In this document: positions 53,371 to 63,680 of the stretch, in pieces
Layout of the letters: each line of letters starts with the position of its first letter
Position numbering within the stretch: position 1 is the first letter of the stretch
Assembly (NCBI GenBank): GCA_020342235.1
Contig: CP073218.1
Coordinates: 1,476,685 to 1,540,684 of the forward strand
Source: Saccharomycopsis phalli
Taxonomy: Eukaryota; Ascomycota; Saccharomycetes; Ascoideales; Saccharomycopsidaceae
DNA length: 64,000 nucleotides
Direction: 5' to 3'
The notes under the pieces: generated by a model
What the model saw: the letters and a program-made list of their open reading frames with translations, nothing else
What the model was told of the DNA's origin: nothing
Database searches by the model: none
Made by a program: the position numbers and the translations under genes

Positions 53371-53813
53371 GTCAAGTCTCACTCATCAGTGCCAATCTTG
53401 TCAAGAAGTTACCACTTATTACCATTACTGATCCAGATGAACCCACATGAGCCTATAACACTGCGTTTGCTGCTCATGAGGTGCCACATATCACCACCAT
53501 GATTCGTTTCCAGTTGCTAAATTCTGATACTGTCTTCCACCAGGTTTTTGTTATCACACGAGAGGATGATATCCTCATCCTCGGACAAGACTTCATCTCC
53601 ACCTGCCTTGTTGACATCCTTCCGTATGATGATGATCTGTCACCCACTGACGTTCTTATCGCCATTTATTAACCTGACCCTCTGACGTTACCTGAGTACA
53701 CTCCGTATGGCCACAAATTTAAGTTGACCACACCTATCCCGTCTCTCCAGCCACGTCCACTTATCCGGGTACGACCTCCGTGTAATATAGTGGCTATTTC
53801 ACCAACTCGTATC

Positions 53814-54468
53814 CTAGTTACTCTATTACAGCTTCAAGCATTTGCAGTCTTGGTCATATAAAATGGATGTGCTTTGCGAAATGATAATACTGAGTGGGGT
53901 CCCATCGATGCCATCATTAACTCAATCTTGTGAATAGTATTGTCATTGTTCGTGCCAACTTCCGCATAATCATGTACATTGAAAGTGGTATACAGCTTCA
54001 GATTCTACTCAATTCATTGACCATAACAAATGCTGTGTGGTATTTCAAAAACATGTCGAGTCAAAGCACAGTCTGTAGTTTGCTTCAGACAGTATAAACC
54101 ATTATAGCAAGTATAATAATTCTTAGCCGTTCTATCGTTCTGAATACATTAATAGCAAGAGGTTTTAGTGGCCTTAAAACACTTTAAATGGGAGTAAACT
54201 AAGCAATTGAGCAACCTCTTGGAGGCTTATCCAATACAGAAACTACAATTCCTTTATTCAGATGCTAGAGGAACTGGATTTGCAGCGAACAATAAAATAC
54301 TGTTAGCAAACTGTTACAGCATGCTGTGTCCACCTCCCTGGACACTGACGACGAGCACGACAATTATGTGACAGGCTCTTCAAACTGTATAGTGAAAAAA
54401 CTAAGCTCCTTATACTGGAGACGCTGGAAACCCCGACGCAATCCTTAACTCAATTTCTCGATTGTTCA
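53814..54468. other. Unassigned sequence between retroelement remnants
   Basis: No intact frame and no recognised repeat after the short LTR-D-like piece (53783-53813). Probably worn retroelement sequence. Confidence 0.35.
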
Positions 54469-55760
54469 GTGAAGCAAACCACACTGACTGACGAATCTGG
54501 TATTTACAGAGCAATTCACCACGCGCCTATTAAGTTACCCCACAAATACGAGGTATGCAAAGACGACCCACCACCGATACAAGATCTACAGCGGGCCCGC
54601 ATCCAGATGTTCAAGAAAATGGCCTCAGACATTGCTACCAAAGAGAGGCAGAAAATGGTCACCTTAACCAGTGACTCACTTCCAAACCACTATAGGAACG
54701 CACGCAAAATCTGCACCAGTCGGATCAAAGTGCACCGAGACAAAACCAAGCTCCTTCTCACGGAAGCACTTGCAGGCCCCTGTTGAAGATGTCGAAGATC
54801 TGGGAGATTAAGGAGATCGTCCTGTTGAAGATCTGAGAGATTAATGAGATCATCCTATTGGGGATCTCATAAATTAAGGAGATGGACAGCGGGGTCATAC
54901 ATGTTGAAATACATCATGCATGATAAATAAGAGTGTACTAAAAGATAGTAATCTTTTAGTACCATGAGGTCATATTGTTAGTGGTATAATATTAGTATGA
55001 GGTCATACTATTAGTAATCTGATAGTGTTATCAGGTCATACTAATAGTGAACTAACAGTAATATGAGGTCACACTAGTAATGACCTCATGAGCTAAAGAT
55101 ATAATGTCTAGCTTGAATTGTTCAGATTGTTGTGTTCTCTATAAGAAGGAAGTCCTTCTTATATAGACGTTCGGAGGTTCTCCGAGGGATTAATCCTTCA
55201 ATAGAATTGTCTTCAATTCTATTGGCGGACCACATCCACCGTCTAATCAAGGGTGGAGGTTGGTGAGACATCACCAACGCCAACCTCGCATTAGTGAACT
55301 ATTCTGCCGTGGTTGTGAACCACGACAGAAAGAATATAAATAGGACAGGAAATAGCTAGTATAGTAACAAGAAGATGAATTATCTATAAAAGTAGATATG
55401 GATGCCATAAGGATCTGCTAGATTACGACAGCCCCAAGGCAATCCTCAGTTTGGCATCACAACTACTCAGCGGAAAAAGCCTCACAGACGGTTTGTTGCT
55501 TAAACTATTTGGCAACGATGACGCAAAGTGCAAAATATGCGCGATTCACTTCCTCCTCCATCATACATGACCTCCAATGTCCCGAGCTCTTAGAAGCTCG
55601 AATTCTATCGCGCATTGATGGCATACTAGATTCCACTCATGGCATACGCAATACGCTTGGAAAAGTGTTTGCCGATCAAAAATCAGTCCACTAACTCCTT
55701 GAGTTCTACCAGAACGTGTTGGAATATGATTCCTCCAACACATGATGAGATTCAGCGGTC
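54469..55760 (+). pseudogene. LINE ORF2 3' fragment, interrupted by an LTR
   Basis: The left part (54469-54780) encodes DDPPPIQDLQRARIQM and VHRDKTKLLLTEALAGP. The right part (55431-55760) continues with AILSLASQ and the C-terminal region but has lost frame near CAKYARF. Compared with the long copy the knuckle Cys/His spacing is disturbed. The LTR at 54781-55430 separates the two. Confidence 0.85.
54781..55430 (+). mobile_element. A-type LTR (650 bp) with a foreign 223-bp block, in the LINE fragment
   Basis: TGTTGAAGATG to GATTACGACA, flanked by the perfect duplication GCCCC (54776-54780, 55431-55435). Compared with other A LTRs, about 17 bp upstream of the TATAAATAGG box are replaced by 55105-55327, a block also present in the TIR element at 26231-26452. 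Confidence 0.9.
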
Positions 55761-55842
55761 ACCGCATATTACTAATAGCCTTAGAATTGTTACTAAGCAG
55801 TACCCACCGTCTAGTGCCAACTTATAAAAATATTTTACATTA

Positions 55843-55858
55843 GCGGGCTTAGCTCAGA

Positions 55859-55891
<33 letters not shown>

Positions 55892-55915
55892 TGTGATCGA
55901 TACACAGAGCCCGCA
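55843..55915 (+). tRNA. tRNA-Phe (GAA)
   Basis: 73 nt, perfect acceptor GCGGGCT/AGCCCGC, anticodon loop CTGAAGA (anticodon GAA) closed by CAGA/TCTG, discriminator A, followed by a TTTTTTT run. No intron. Confidence 0.94.
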
Positions 55916-56130
55916 TTTTTTTGGACTTAATATTATTAACAACTTACAATAGGATGCAGTATTCTGTTATATATGTAGTTTCTTCTTATCTGATGTAGTT
56001 ACTAATGCACAACAAATGCTGCATGACAAACATAGTACGTACGTGCAGAGAAATACTGTGAGGTACCTGGTGTTGTCTCTTCTCTCTTGGGAACGTAGCA
56101 CCAGTATAATAATAATAGGTAGTAGTAGTT

Positions 56131-56399
56131 GATGTGGTTACAACCGGATGGAGCAGTATTACCCTACCTATAATACCTTATAAAAGGGCTTTACTGCCTC
56201 CAAGTAATTTAGTTCAGAATTTTATATACACAATGTATATTACGGTATCGATTGGAACAATGTATAATTGTTGTAGTAGCTACTGATAGTTCTGTGCTCC
56301 GAACCTACAATATTATTTATTTAATATTGTGGGCCGTATTTACGTATTAAGTTTTTCCTTATGATTGATTACAGTCTAAGGTTTTTTGTTAGTACATCA
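56131..56399 (+). mobile_element. 5'-truncated LTR of family F
   Basis: TGATGTGGTTACAACC to AGTACATCA, nearly identical to 27632-27901; the first 63 bp of the LTR are missing. Just before it, GGTGTTGTCTCTTCTCT (about 56070) matches the end of LTR J. Confidence 0.88.
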
Positions 56400-56508
56400 A
56401 TATCATATTTTAACATTCTGTACAAGTCCGATAATTGTGTCAGAAGACTACCATTTCACAATAAAAATTAATAATTATAACAAAAATTACAATGTACCAA
56501 AAATATGA

Positions 56509-56609
56509 CGTCACAGACAGGATTCGAACCTGCGCAGGTAAAACCCAATGCCTAACAACTAAGATTAAACTTTAGCAGGGCATCGCCTTAACCACTCGGC
56601 CACTGTAAC
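56509..56609 (-). tRNA. tRNA-Ser (GCT) with a 19-nt intron
   Basis: The minus strand starts GTTACAGTGGCCGAGTGG; acceptor GTTACAG/CTGTGAC, discriminator G. The anticodon arm is ATGCC-CTGCTA-[19 nt]-A-GGCAT, anticodon GCT. It has a long variable arm and T-arm GCAGGTTCGAATCCTGT. The last about 25 nt and the 3' flank (GTCATATTTTTGG) are nearly the same as in the tRNA-Ser(CAG) gene, so the two are recent paralogues. Confidence 0.9.
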
Positions 56610-56647
56610 CAAGTTGTTTAGTGTGAACGATATTTTATCGTTTACAC

Positions 56648-56706
56648 TAGGCACGTGTATCCCACGTGTTGGTCACATGGGATGACACGTGAACATCACA
56701 TGCCAG
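56648..56706. promoter_or_regulatory. Cluster of E-box-like sites
   Basis: Within about 60 bp: GCACGTGTA, CCACGTGTT, GTCACATGG, ACACGTGAA and ATCACATGC, all fitting the CACRTG core bound by Cbf1-type bHLH proteins. It lies between tRNA-Ser(GCT) and the LINE 3' end. Confidence 0.5.
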
Positions 56707-56993
56707 CGTGCGGATAAGAGATGATGCCTATGGTAATAATAATAATAATAATATTTATTTTTGTATTTAGCTATATATTGTCTCCGGCAATACGGTGATT
56801 CGACAGATATATTTTCACTCAGGAACATCCTGAGGCAGCATTGCTGTTGAAGAAAACCCTTTGTCAACCCTCATTTGGTTGCTTGGGATTAAAAACTTCA
56901 GTGGGGGCAGTTATATTGTTGGTGCTTGGTGCTTGTATGGATTGTGTAAGAAGCCTGGTCACTCTTGTTGTCGAATGTGACCGCTGAATCTCA

Positions 56994-59900
56994 TCATGTG
57001 TTGGAGGAATCATATTCCAACACGTTCTGGTAGAACTCAAGGAGTTTGTGGACTGATTTTTGGTCGGCAAACACTTTTCCAAGCGTATTGCGTATGCCAT
57101 GAGTGGAATCTAGTATGTCATCAATGCGCGATAGAATTCGAGCTTCTAGGAGCTCTGGGCATCGTAGGTCATGTATGATGGAGGGGGAGTGAGTCCCACA
57201 TCGTTTGCACTTTGGGTCATCATTGCCAAATAATTTGAGCAACGATCCGTCTGTGAGGCTCTTTCCGCTGAGTAGTTGTGATGCCAAACTGAGGATTGCC
57301 TTGGGGCCTGCAAGTGCTTCCGTGAGGAGGAGCTTGGTTTTGTCTCGGTGCACTTTGAAAGGAGTGGTGCTGATTTTGCGTGCGTTCCTATAGTGGTTTG
57401 GGAATGATTCGCTGGTTGAGGTGATCATTGCTTGCCACTCTTTGGTTGCTGCGTCTGAGGCTATTTTCTTGAGCATCTGGATGCGGGTCCGTCTTGGATC
57501 TTGCATCGGTGGCGGGTCGTCCTCGAGTCGTTGTTCCTCTAGTGCATAATCCGCGCGTTGTTCAAGTAATCGAGCGGCTGCGTCAAACGTTCTGATATCT
57601 GGATTGTGAGGGGCTGTTGCCTGTAACATGTCCTGGATAAGAGGGCGCTTTGGAATTATGATTCTCGTGCTTCCATTGATCGTGGTAGTTTGGAACAAAC
57701 TTGAGCGGACTGGGTTTTGGCGTGATGTATTCATGAACCATCTCATAGATTTCATTATTGCCAAGGACTTGAGTAGGATCGTTGGTGGTGGAATACCACT
57801 TTCGATATAGATGATCGGGGTGGACGTGGGTCTGAGAGGCCTAGCGCCAGTCGTAGGATTGAGTTGAATATCACACTGACCTGACCCCATTGGGTTTTTG
57901 TCATGCTGTTATAGAACACCTCGAGTCCATACGATATGATGGGGACTGCGCACGTTTTGAACAATATTATCGTGGTACGTCCCGTGGTTCCTCGTGTCAT
58001 TCGGCTTAAGTACCTTATTTGTTCAGCAGTACGGCGCATCTTGGACAATGTTTGTTTTAGATGGCTCCTGAAGCTGAGTCTTGAATCAAGGGTAATGCCT
58101 AATAACTTGACCTCGTTTGTTTCCTCCTTTCGTCCTCCGTTCGGAAGTTGGAGGCTAGATTCACAGTTCGGTAACCGTCTTCGATTCGGGAAGAATCGTA
58201 TGTATTGTAGTTTCGGGCCATAGTCAAAGCTTGTGAAATTCTCTTGACCCCATTGATGGCATTCCTGTAAGCATCGTTGAAGTGTATGCTCAATGTCGCC
58301 TCGGGATCCCGTTTTGACAATTGTAATGTCATCAATGAATCCTAAAGCCACAGCCCCTTTCCGCTCAAGCCGGTTGTAGAGGTCGTGGGTGTAGATCATG
58401 AAGAGGATTGGAGAGATTGGAGAGCCTTGTGGGACACCGAACGTAACGGGGAGGTGCTGGTCTGATAACTGTCCATCAATTTTTAGCTGAGTGCTTCGGT
58501 TCTGGGAAGTTATTAGTCCAATTAATTATCTCGGGTGGAGCGCCGACGGCCTGCATCTTTTGTAGTAGGATCGGGTGGCTCATGTTGTTGAAGGCACCTT
58601 CAATGTCGACTAGGACTGCTCCGGAGTGGCTGGAGTTGTCTAGTGGCATTTTCTGGTTGTCCTTGAGGTGAGTCTGGGCGTGGACCTTGAGGTTATTTAC
58701 TAAGGTTGTAACCGCATCCGTTGCGCAGTACCCTTTGCGCCCCCCAAATTGGTAAGATGGAAGTTGGATTTTGGCAACCAATCTTTGGGTCATGATTGAC
58801 TCGAAGATTTTCCCAAGTATATTGAGTAAGCTAATTGGTCGAAATGATTTTGGTGTCTCGTAATTGGCCTTTCCCGGTTTCGGATTACTACCGTGATGCT
58901 GGTTTTCCACTGTTTGGGGAATGCTCCAAGTTTGAGGCACGCGTTGTAGATCAATTCCAACTGGTCAGGGAAGGTTTTCCCATGCCAAAGCTCCCTGATT
59001 TGACCAACGGTGAGCTGGTCAGGACCTGGAGCTTTTTTGAGCTTTAGGTATCTGATGGTGTTGAATATTTCCTCCTTCGTTATTGGTTCGATGTCGTCCC
59101 AATGAGTGTTGTGCGGTTGGAACGAAGCTGGCGTGAGGCTCACCTACAGTGATCTGTGGGTAAAAGGTTTTGCCAAAGGCTTCGTGTTGTTCCTCGTACA
59201 GTTTCATCATTCTATGGCGCTTTGCTGGGTTTGTGTATCTGTAAGCAGTCCAGATGGTGGTGTGGTCCAACTTGAGTAAGAAATCATTCCAGCACTTGGA
59301 TTTGGCTTTTTGAACAGTTTCCTGAAAGGCCTTCTGAGCATTGCTTCGTTCTGGATTGTCCATTGCGAGGCTTGTGACAGTTCTATACGCGTCTTTGACT
59401 TCTTGAGTGAACCACCTTTTTGAGCGGCTATTTACTAGTTTCATCGGGGTGTTTCTGTCAATTAGTTGCCTTAGACTCTGGGTTAACTTGGCGGATGCCT
59501 TGTTTAGTTCATCCTCTGTGTGGATGGCGCTTGCGAACCGACGTTTATCTAGTGTTGCACGTACCTTTGACCAGTCCGTTTTAGAGTAGTTATGCACCGT
59601 TTTTGGCTTGATCTTGTTCGACATGTCGGGAGGGCGGAGTGATACGCGAAGACCGAAGTGGTCGGAGCCGAATTGCCGAAGCTTTGGCTGTGGTGTCACT
59701 TGCCCTTCCAACTTATCGCTGATTAGTATAACATCAAGAGTGTTACCGTCACGGTGTGTGGGCTGGTCGATGATGTTAAGGCATTGGAGTTTCCCCATTT
59801 CCATGATGTCATCGATCCTCAGTGTGGCCTTCCGTGCTTCCACCCCTGCTATGTTGCGAGAGGTAAAGGCTGGGTGGGCTGCATTGAGGTCGCCCATGAT

Positions 59901-60341
59901 AATTCCATTGAAAATTCCTTGTTTGTCTATAATGTAGTTTCTTACTAGTTTTAGCGACCGGGACTTGAGGTGGGCCTTGGAATCGTGCGGCGCATTGTAG
60001 ATGTTGATGATGTCTACAACTTGCTTTCGTGATTCTAAGGTGATTCCCACACAGTCTCTATCTTTTAATTCATTGATATACCTTGTGCGGTAGCCATATT
60101 GTTGATCTTTAATTTTCTTGTTAACATATGTCGTGGCCCTAGGTCGGGCTGACTGGTCGTTTACCTCAGGGAGGTAATCATATTTGTCATAGGCGGCGTG
60201 GTTGCAAGTCTCATCGGGGTTGCACTGACGTGCAGTCTCCTGGACTAATAGTATTACTGCCGAATTCTTGTAATGGTCAAGGACCGCTTCTAGATGCGGC
60301 CTTCGTTTCTGGATGTTGATCGAGATGATTGTTATCTTCAT
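56994..60341 (-). pseudogene. LINE ORF2: AP endonuclease-reverse transcriptase, frameshifted
   Basis: From ATG 60341 the first 440 codons are open: an endonuclease with ISINIQKRRPH, VQETARQ, GDLNAAHP and FGSDHFGLR, then the start of RT. After that the frame alternates between two registers (59143-58790, 58940-58476, 58399-57755, 57890-56994), which requires at least four frameshifts. RT motifs present are KAPGPDQLTV, FRPISLLNILGKIFES, VLVDIEGAFNNM, GVPQGSPISPIL and ALGFIDDITIV (FIDD catalytic box). The C-terminus has CKRCGTHSPSIIHDLRC. No intact enzyme can be made. Confidence 0.88.
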
Positions 60342-62180
60342 TGTGATCCAACTTGGCTTGAGTCACTGTGGGAAACCATCTGAGTTCGACTTGACCGTAG
60401 ATTATATCTTGATGTCGAGTTCTCATCAGGAGCTGGGTAAGTCTCCGTCGTATTGATCACTAGATCTTTTGGGATCTTGGGTTGACTGGAGTGACGTAAT
60501 CTAGCAGATCCTTATGGCATCCATATCTTCTATTATAGATAATTCATCTTCTTGTTACTATACTAGCTATTTCCTGTCCTATTTATATTCTTTCTGAGAT
60601 GCCTTCAGTTATCTTTATCTCATGACATCATTATTAGTATGACCTCATATTATTATCAGTTCACTATTAGTATGACCTGATAACTTTATTAGATTGCTAA
60701 TACTATGACCTCATACTCTTAATATACCATAAACAGTATGATATCATGGTACTGAAGGATTGCTATTTCTCAATACCAGCTTATTTATCATGCATGATGT
60801 ATATCACCATGCATTAACTCCTTCAACACTTTCAGCACTTTCAGCAATCTCTAGGATTTTCGACATCTTCAACATTTAATCTCTCAGATCTTCGACATCT
60901 TCAACATGGAGGGGTTACTCGTGGCGTTTGGGTTTCCCGGTGTGCCGCTTTGTGCGGTGGAAGCAGGAGGGATGGAAGATGGTTGGCTCGTTTTTGACTT
61001 GGAGCCGCGGCTTCGGCGTGGCCGTCGCGGTGACTCTTTGAGGAGGTCAAGGTGAGTCCGTTTCCGGATGTTGCGCTTTCCCTTGTACTCGGTTAGTCTG
61101 TGGATTTCTCCTTCGATGCAGTAGCGTTGTTCTGACGCGAATTGCGCTGTTGCCTCGTCCGGGAAGAATAACCGAGCTGAGTAGCGTTTTGTGCATTCGA
61201 TAGGGATTGTGGACCAATCCGGCATGTTTTCTGGGCTAATGAGTGGTCTTGGTGCGGAACACAAGGCTTCTCCTTCCCACTGCGCATTTCTTAAGGTTCT
61301 CGAAATTTCGAGTGCGACGTTGTCGGGGGAGAAGGTTGCTGGGACGTTTTGGATTACCCGTGAGACCCATGGTTTTGTGTTGAGTGGTCCTGGTGATCCG
61401 AGCGCAGATTGGAGTGTCAACTTGTTTTCGTCGGTGAAGGGTTCGTTTAGGTGGACCCGGAAGTGGTGCGCCGCGGTGAGGCTGATCATGCTGATCTTGC
61501 ATGCCGACTGGTCAATAATGGCTTTGGACTCAACTTCGAATTGGATGCGTTTTGCAGCACTCCATGTTCGACTTTGAGGATTAACGTAATACGCTAATCT
61601 GCCAGCTGTTTCAAGGTCTTTGCCAGTTGGTCTTTGCTCCCTGGTTTTGGTTCTGGTTGCAGTGTGGCCACGTTTTGATGAGGTGGCCGGGGGTGCGAGG
61701 AATGCATGTTGGGTTTGTAGAAATTGAATGGCTTCCTCCTGTCCAGCTTGGCGGAGGAAGGTGGTTGAATCAAGTTTGTAAAACCGGGCGGCCCCAGAGA
61801 TTGCGTTAGTGAGTACTCCGTAGGCCTGTATAGCGTCACGAGCCCTGTCCTCAAATGTGTAATTTGAGTTCCCGCTTTGGGAGGGGTGGTTAGTTTCATA
61901 AGGTTGGATAAGCTTTTCTTCGACGTTTTGTCGGTTCCAAGTTTGTGGGGGTGGCGAGATGGCACCCGGTGGGGTGTTGTATCCGCTTGTTTCGTGTTCT
62001 GAGGGGTCGGTTTCGTCCTCCTCGGTGAGGCCATAGGATTTTTTAATTTGGCCGTTGGTGTGTGTTGCTGGTGCCCTGGCGGCACTTGGGTCAATTTGAA
62101 GTTGGTTAATAGATTCGCCGTGGGAATCCATGCGGTTTGCTGTTGTTTGGGGCCCTAATGGGTCGCCCGGGGGTTCAAAC
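60338..62180 (-). pseudogene. LINE ORF1, split by a solo LTR and fused to copia sequence
   Basis: Encodes a Pro/Ser-rich protein with a central segment that may be the RNA-binding part (RIQFEVESKAIIDQS ... ALEISRTLRNAQWEGEALC) and a basic tail (SPRRPRRSRGSKSK). The solo LTR at 60492-60906 interrupts its last part. Beyond the LTR the frame goes on to a TGA at 60340-60338, which overlaps the ORF2 start as ATGA. Confidence 0.7.
60492..60906 (-). mobile_element. Solo LTR, A family (415 bp), inside LINE ORF1
   Basis: TGACGTAATC to CTTCAACA with the perfect duplication TGGAG (60487-60491, 60907-60911). Its removal with one duplication copy (420 bp) keeps the ORF1 frame. Confidence 0.95.
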
Positions 62181-63118
62181 TCATTTTGTGTTTCACCAAT
62201 TTGGGAAGAACTCATTTTTAAAGATTCAAATAACGCCTTGTTTGCCATAAAGTGTCTCGATGCCCCACTATCAAGATATGTGGGATACCTTTCCGCAACC
62301 CCATGGTATGCAAGCCATGAGTGATTGTTCTTCGATAATGCATGTTTCTCATCATCATCGGTTTCCTTAAGTACCTTCTTACAATCCTTTTTCACATGTC
62401 CCTTTTTACCGCACTTAAAACAGGTCACCTGACGTCGTACCTTCCGATGTCCTAGAAATGCCGAATGATTATTACCAGCCTGATATTCACCATCCATTTT
62501 GCTAAAAAGATGCATAAAATTTGAAGTTTCCGCATTAATTCCTCGATTATCATACCGGTCAATAAAGTTTTGGATAACATGTTCCGGAACTTGCTCTTGT
62601 CGAAGAATAAAGATTCCAATAATGCATGATTGCATTTCCTGACTAAAGTTTGAAAAATAGTTCCGATGTCGTTCCATGGCATATTCAAATGGCGATAGTG
62701 TGCTTGAAGATGGCGATACAGTGGTTGTACCCTTTACTGCTTGAGCAAATGACATTGTCCCATACTCATCCTTGATTGTATGAAACCGTTCTCGTGCAGT
62801 CGAGCATTGAATTCTCTCAGTATATTGTGCAACCTTTTCAGTAACTCCCTTTCGTAATAATAACGCAATAATACCATCTAATGCTGTCGCCGCATTATTG
62901 ACCACTTCATTTGGTGATCCATCTGGTAATCCAAGGTCCCCATGGACAAGGTACTGAACAAGACCGAAGCCAATCAGATCGAGCTTGTAGATAAATAACT
63001 TTGCCCATCGAGCATAATTGGTAGCTCCTTGCAACTTTTCTGTTGGTTCAAAAGTTGCCTCGCTTCCAGGGTTACTCATAACCTGTCGTAAGCTAGCGTT
63101 TCTCTCAATGGCTTCCAT
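62180..63118 (-). pseudogene. B-family copia Gag and protease start, fused in frame to LINE ORF1
   Basis: From ATG 63118 (34 bp inside the LTR) it encodes Gag with KLQGATNYARWAKLF, SPFEYAMERHRNYFSNF, zinc knuckle CFKCGKKGHVKKDC, and the protease motif TYLDSGASRHFM. At about 62180-62215 composition and sequence change to LINE ORF1 without a stop, so one 744-codon frame spans both. Integrase and RT are absent. Related degenerate Gags at 39847-40102 and 40995-41390 show this family supplied or accompanied the A elements. Confidence 0.82.
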
Positions 63119-63440
63119 ATCTTACTATTGTAGATATTCTTATTCTTGTTACTATACTAGCTATTTCCTGTCCTATTTATATTCTTTCTGAGATACCTTC
63201 AGTTATCTTTATCTCATGACATCATTATTAGTATGACCTCATATTATTATCAGTTCACTATTAGTATGACCTGATAACTTTATTAGATTGCTAATACTAT
63301 GACCTCATACTCTTAATATACCATAAACAGTATGATATCATGGTACTGAAGGATTGCTATTTCTCAATACCAGCTTATTTATCATGCATGATGTATTTCA
63401 CCATGCATTAACTCCTTCAACACTTTCAGCACTTTCAACA
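63084..63440 (-). mobile_element. 5' LTR, B family (357 bp), of the truncated copia element
   Basis: TGTCGTAAGCTAGC to ACTTTCAACA. It is followed on the sense strand by GGTTATGAG, a shorter (9-nt) match to the tRNA-iMet anticodon arm. The matching 3' LTR is missing. Confidence 0.9.
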
Positions 63441-63474
63441 AGACGTACGTCAAGAAGTGAGGCAGGATGGAAAT

Positions 63475-63680
63475 ATGGGGAATGAATCATGTGATGAAAG
63501 ATTTTCATGCGCCACAAATGTATCATGTGACCAAATAGCATGTGACGCGAATGTGACACGTGACATAGCAAATCATGTGATATAATTAACATGTGACTTG
63601 GAATCAGCATGTGATAAAATTAACATGTGACTTGGCATCAGCACGTGAGGGTAGTTGTCATGTGATAGAAATGACATGTG
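63475..63680. promoter_or_regulatory. Array of CATGTG/CACGTG sites
   Basis: About eleven CAYGTG sites in about 200 bp, mostly as ATCATGTGA, ACATGTGAC or GCACGTGAG. They fit the CDEI/Cbf1 site RTCACRTG in reverse. Spacing is irregular (10-30 bp). The array runs directly into the 8-bp repeat. Confidence 0.6.

Larger units (their letters stand above)
50960..53782 (+). pseudogene. Decayed Ty3/gypsy-like gag-protease region
   Basis: Plus-strand coding fragments separated by stops and by three LTR insertions (51694-51920, 52262-52487, 53014-53370). The most diagnostic part is a split retropepsin: STVLDSGSQC lies before the LTR at 53014 and SLISANLVKKLPL after it, followed by DILILGQDFIST. That is the active-site Asp and second motif of a gypsy-type protease. 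The first fragment (50960-51268) has no recognised domain. Multiple stops show it is old. Confidence 0.6.
56733..62180 (-). mobile_element. Long LINE (non-LTR retrotransposon), degenerate
   Basis: Read leftwards: ORF1 (about 62180-60338, interrupted by a solo LTR), ORF2 with AP endonuclease and reverse transcriptase (60341-56994), 3' region, and a TAA-repeat tail at about 56733-56752. It is GC-richer than the surrounding LTR elements. The 5' end is fused to a copia gag-protease fragment rather than showing its own leader. Several ORF2 frameshifts make it inactive. The gene order (ORF1, APE-RT, C-terminal CCHC) is that of L1-like LINEs known in yeasts (Zorro, Ylli). Confidence 0.88.
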
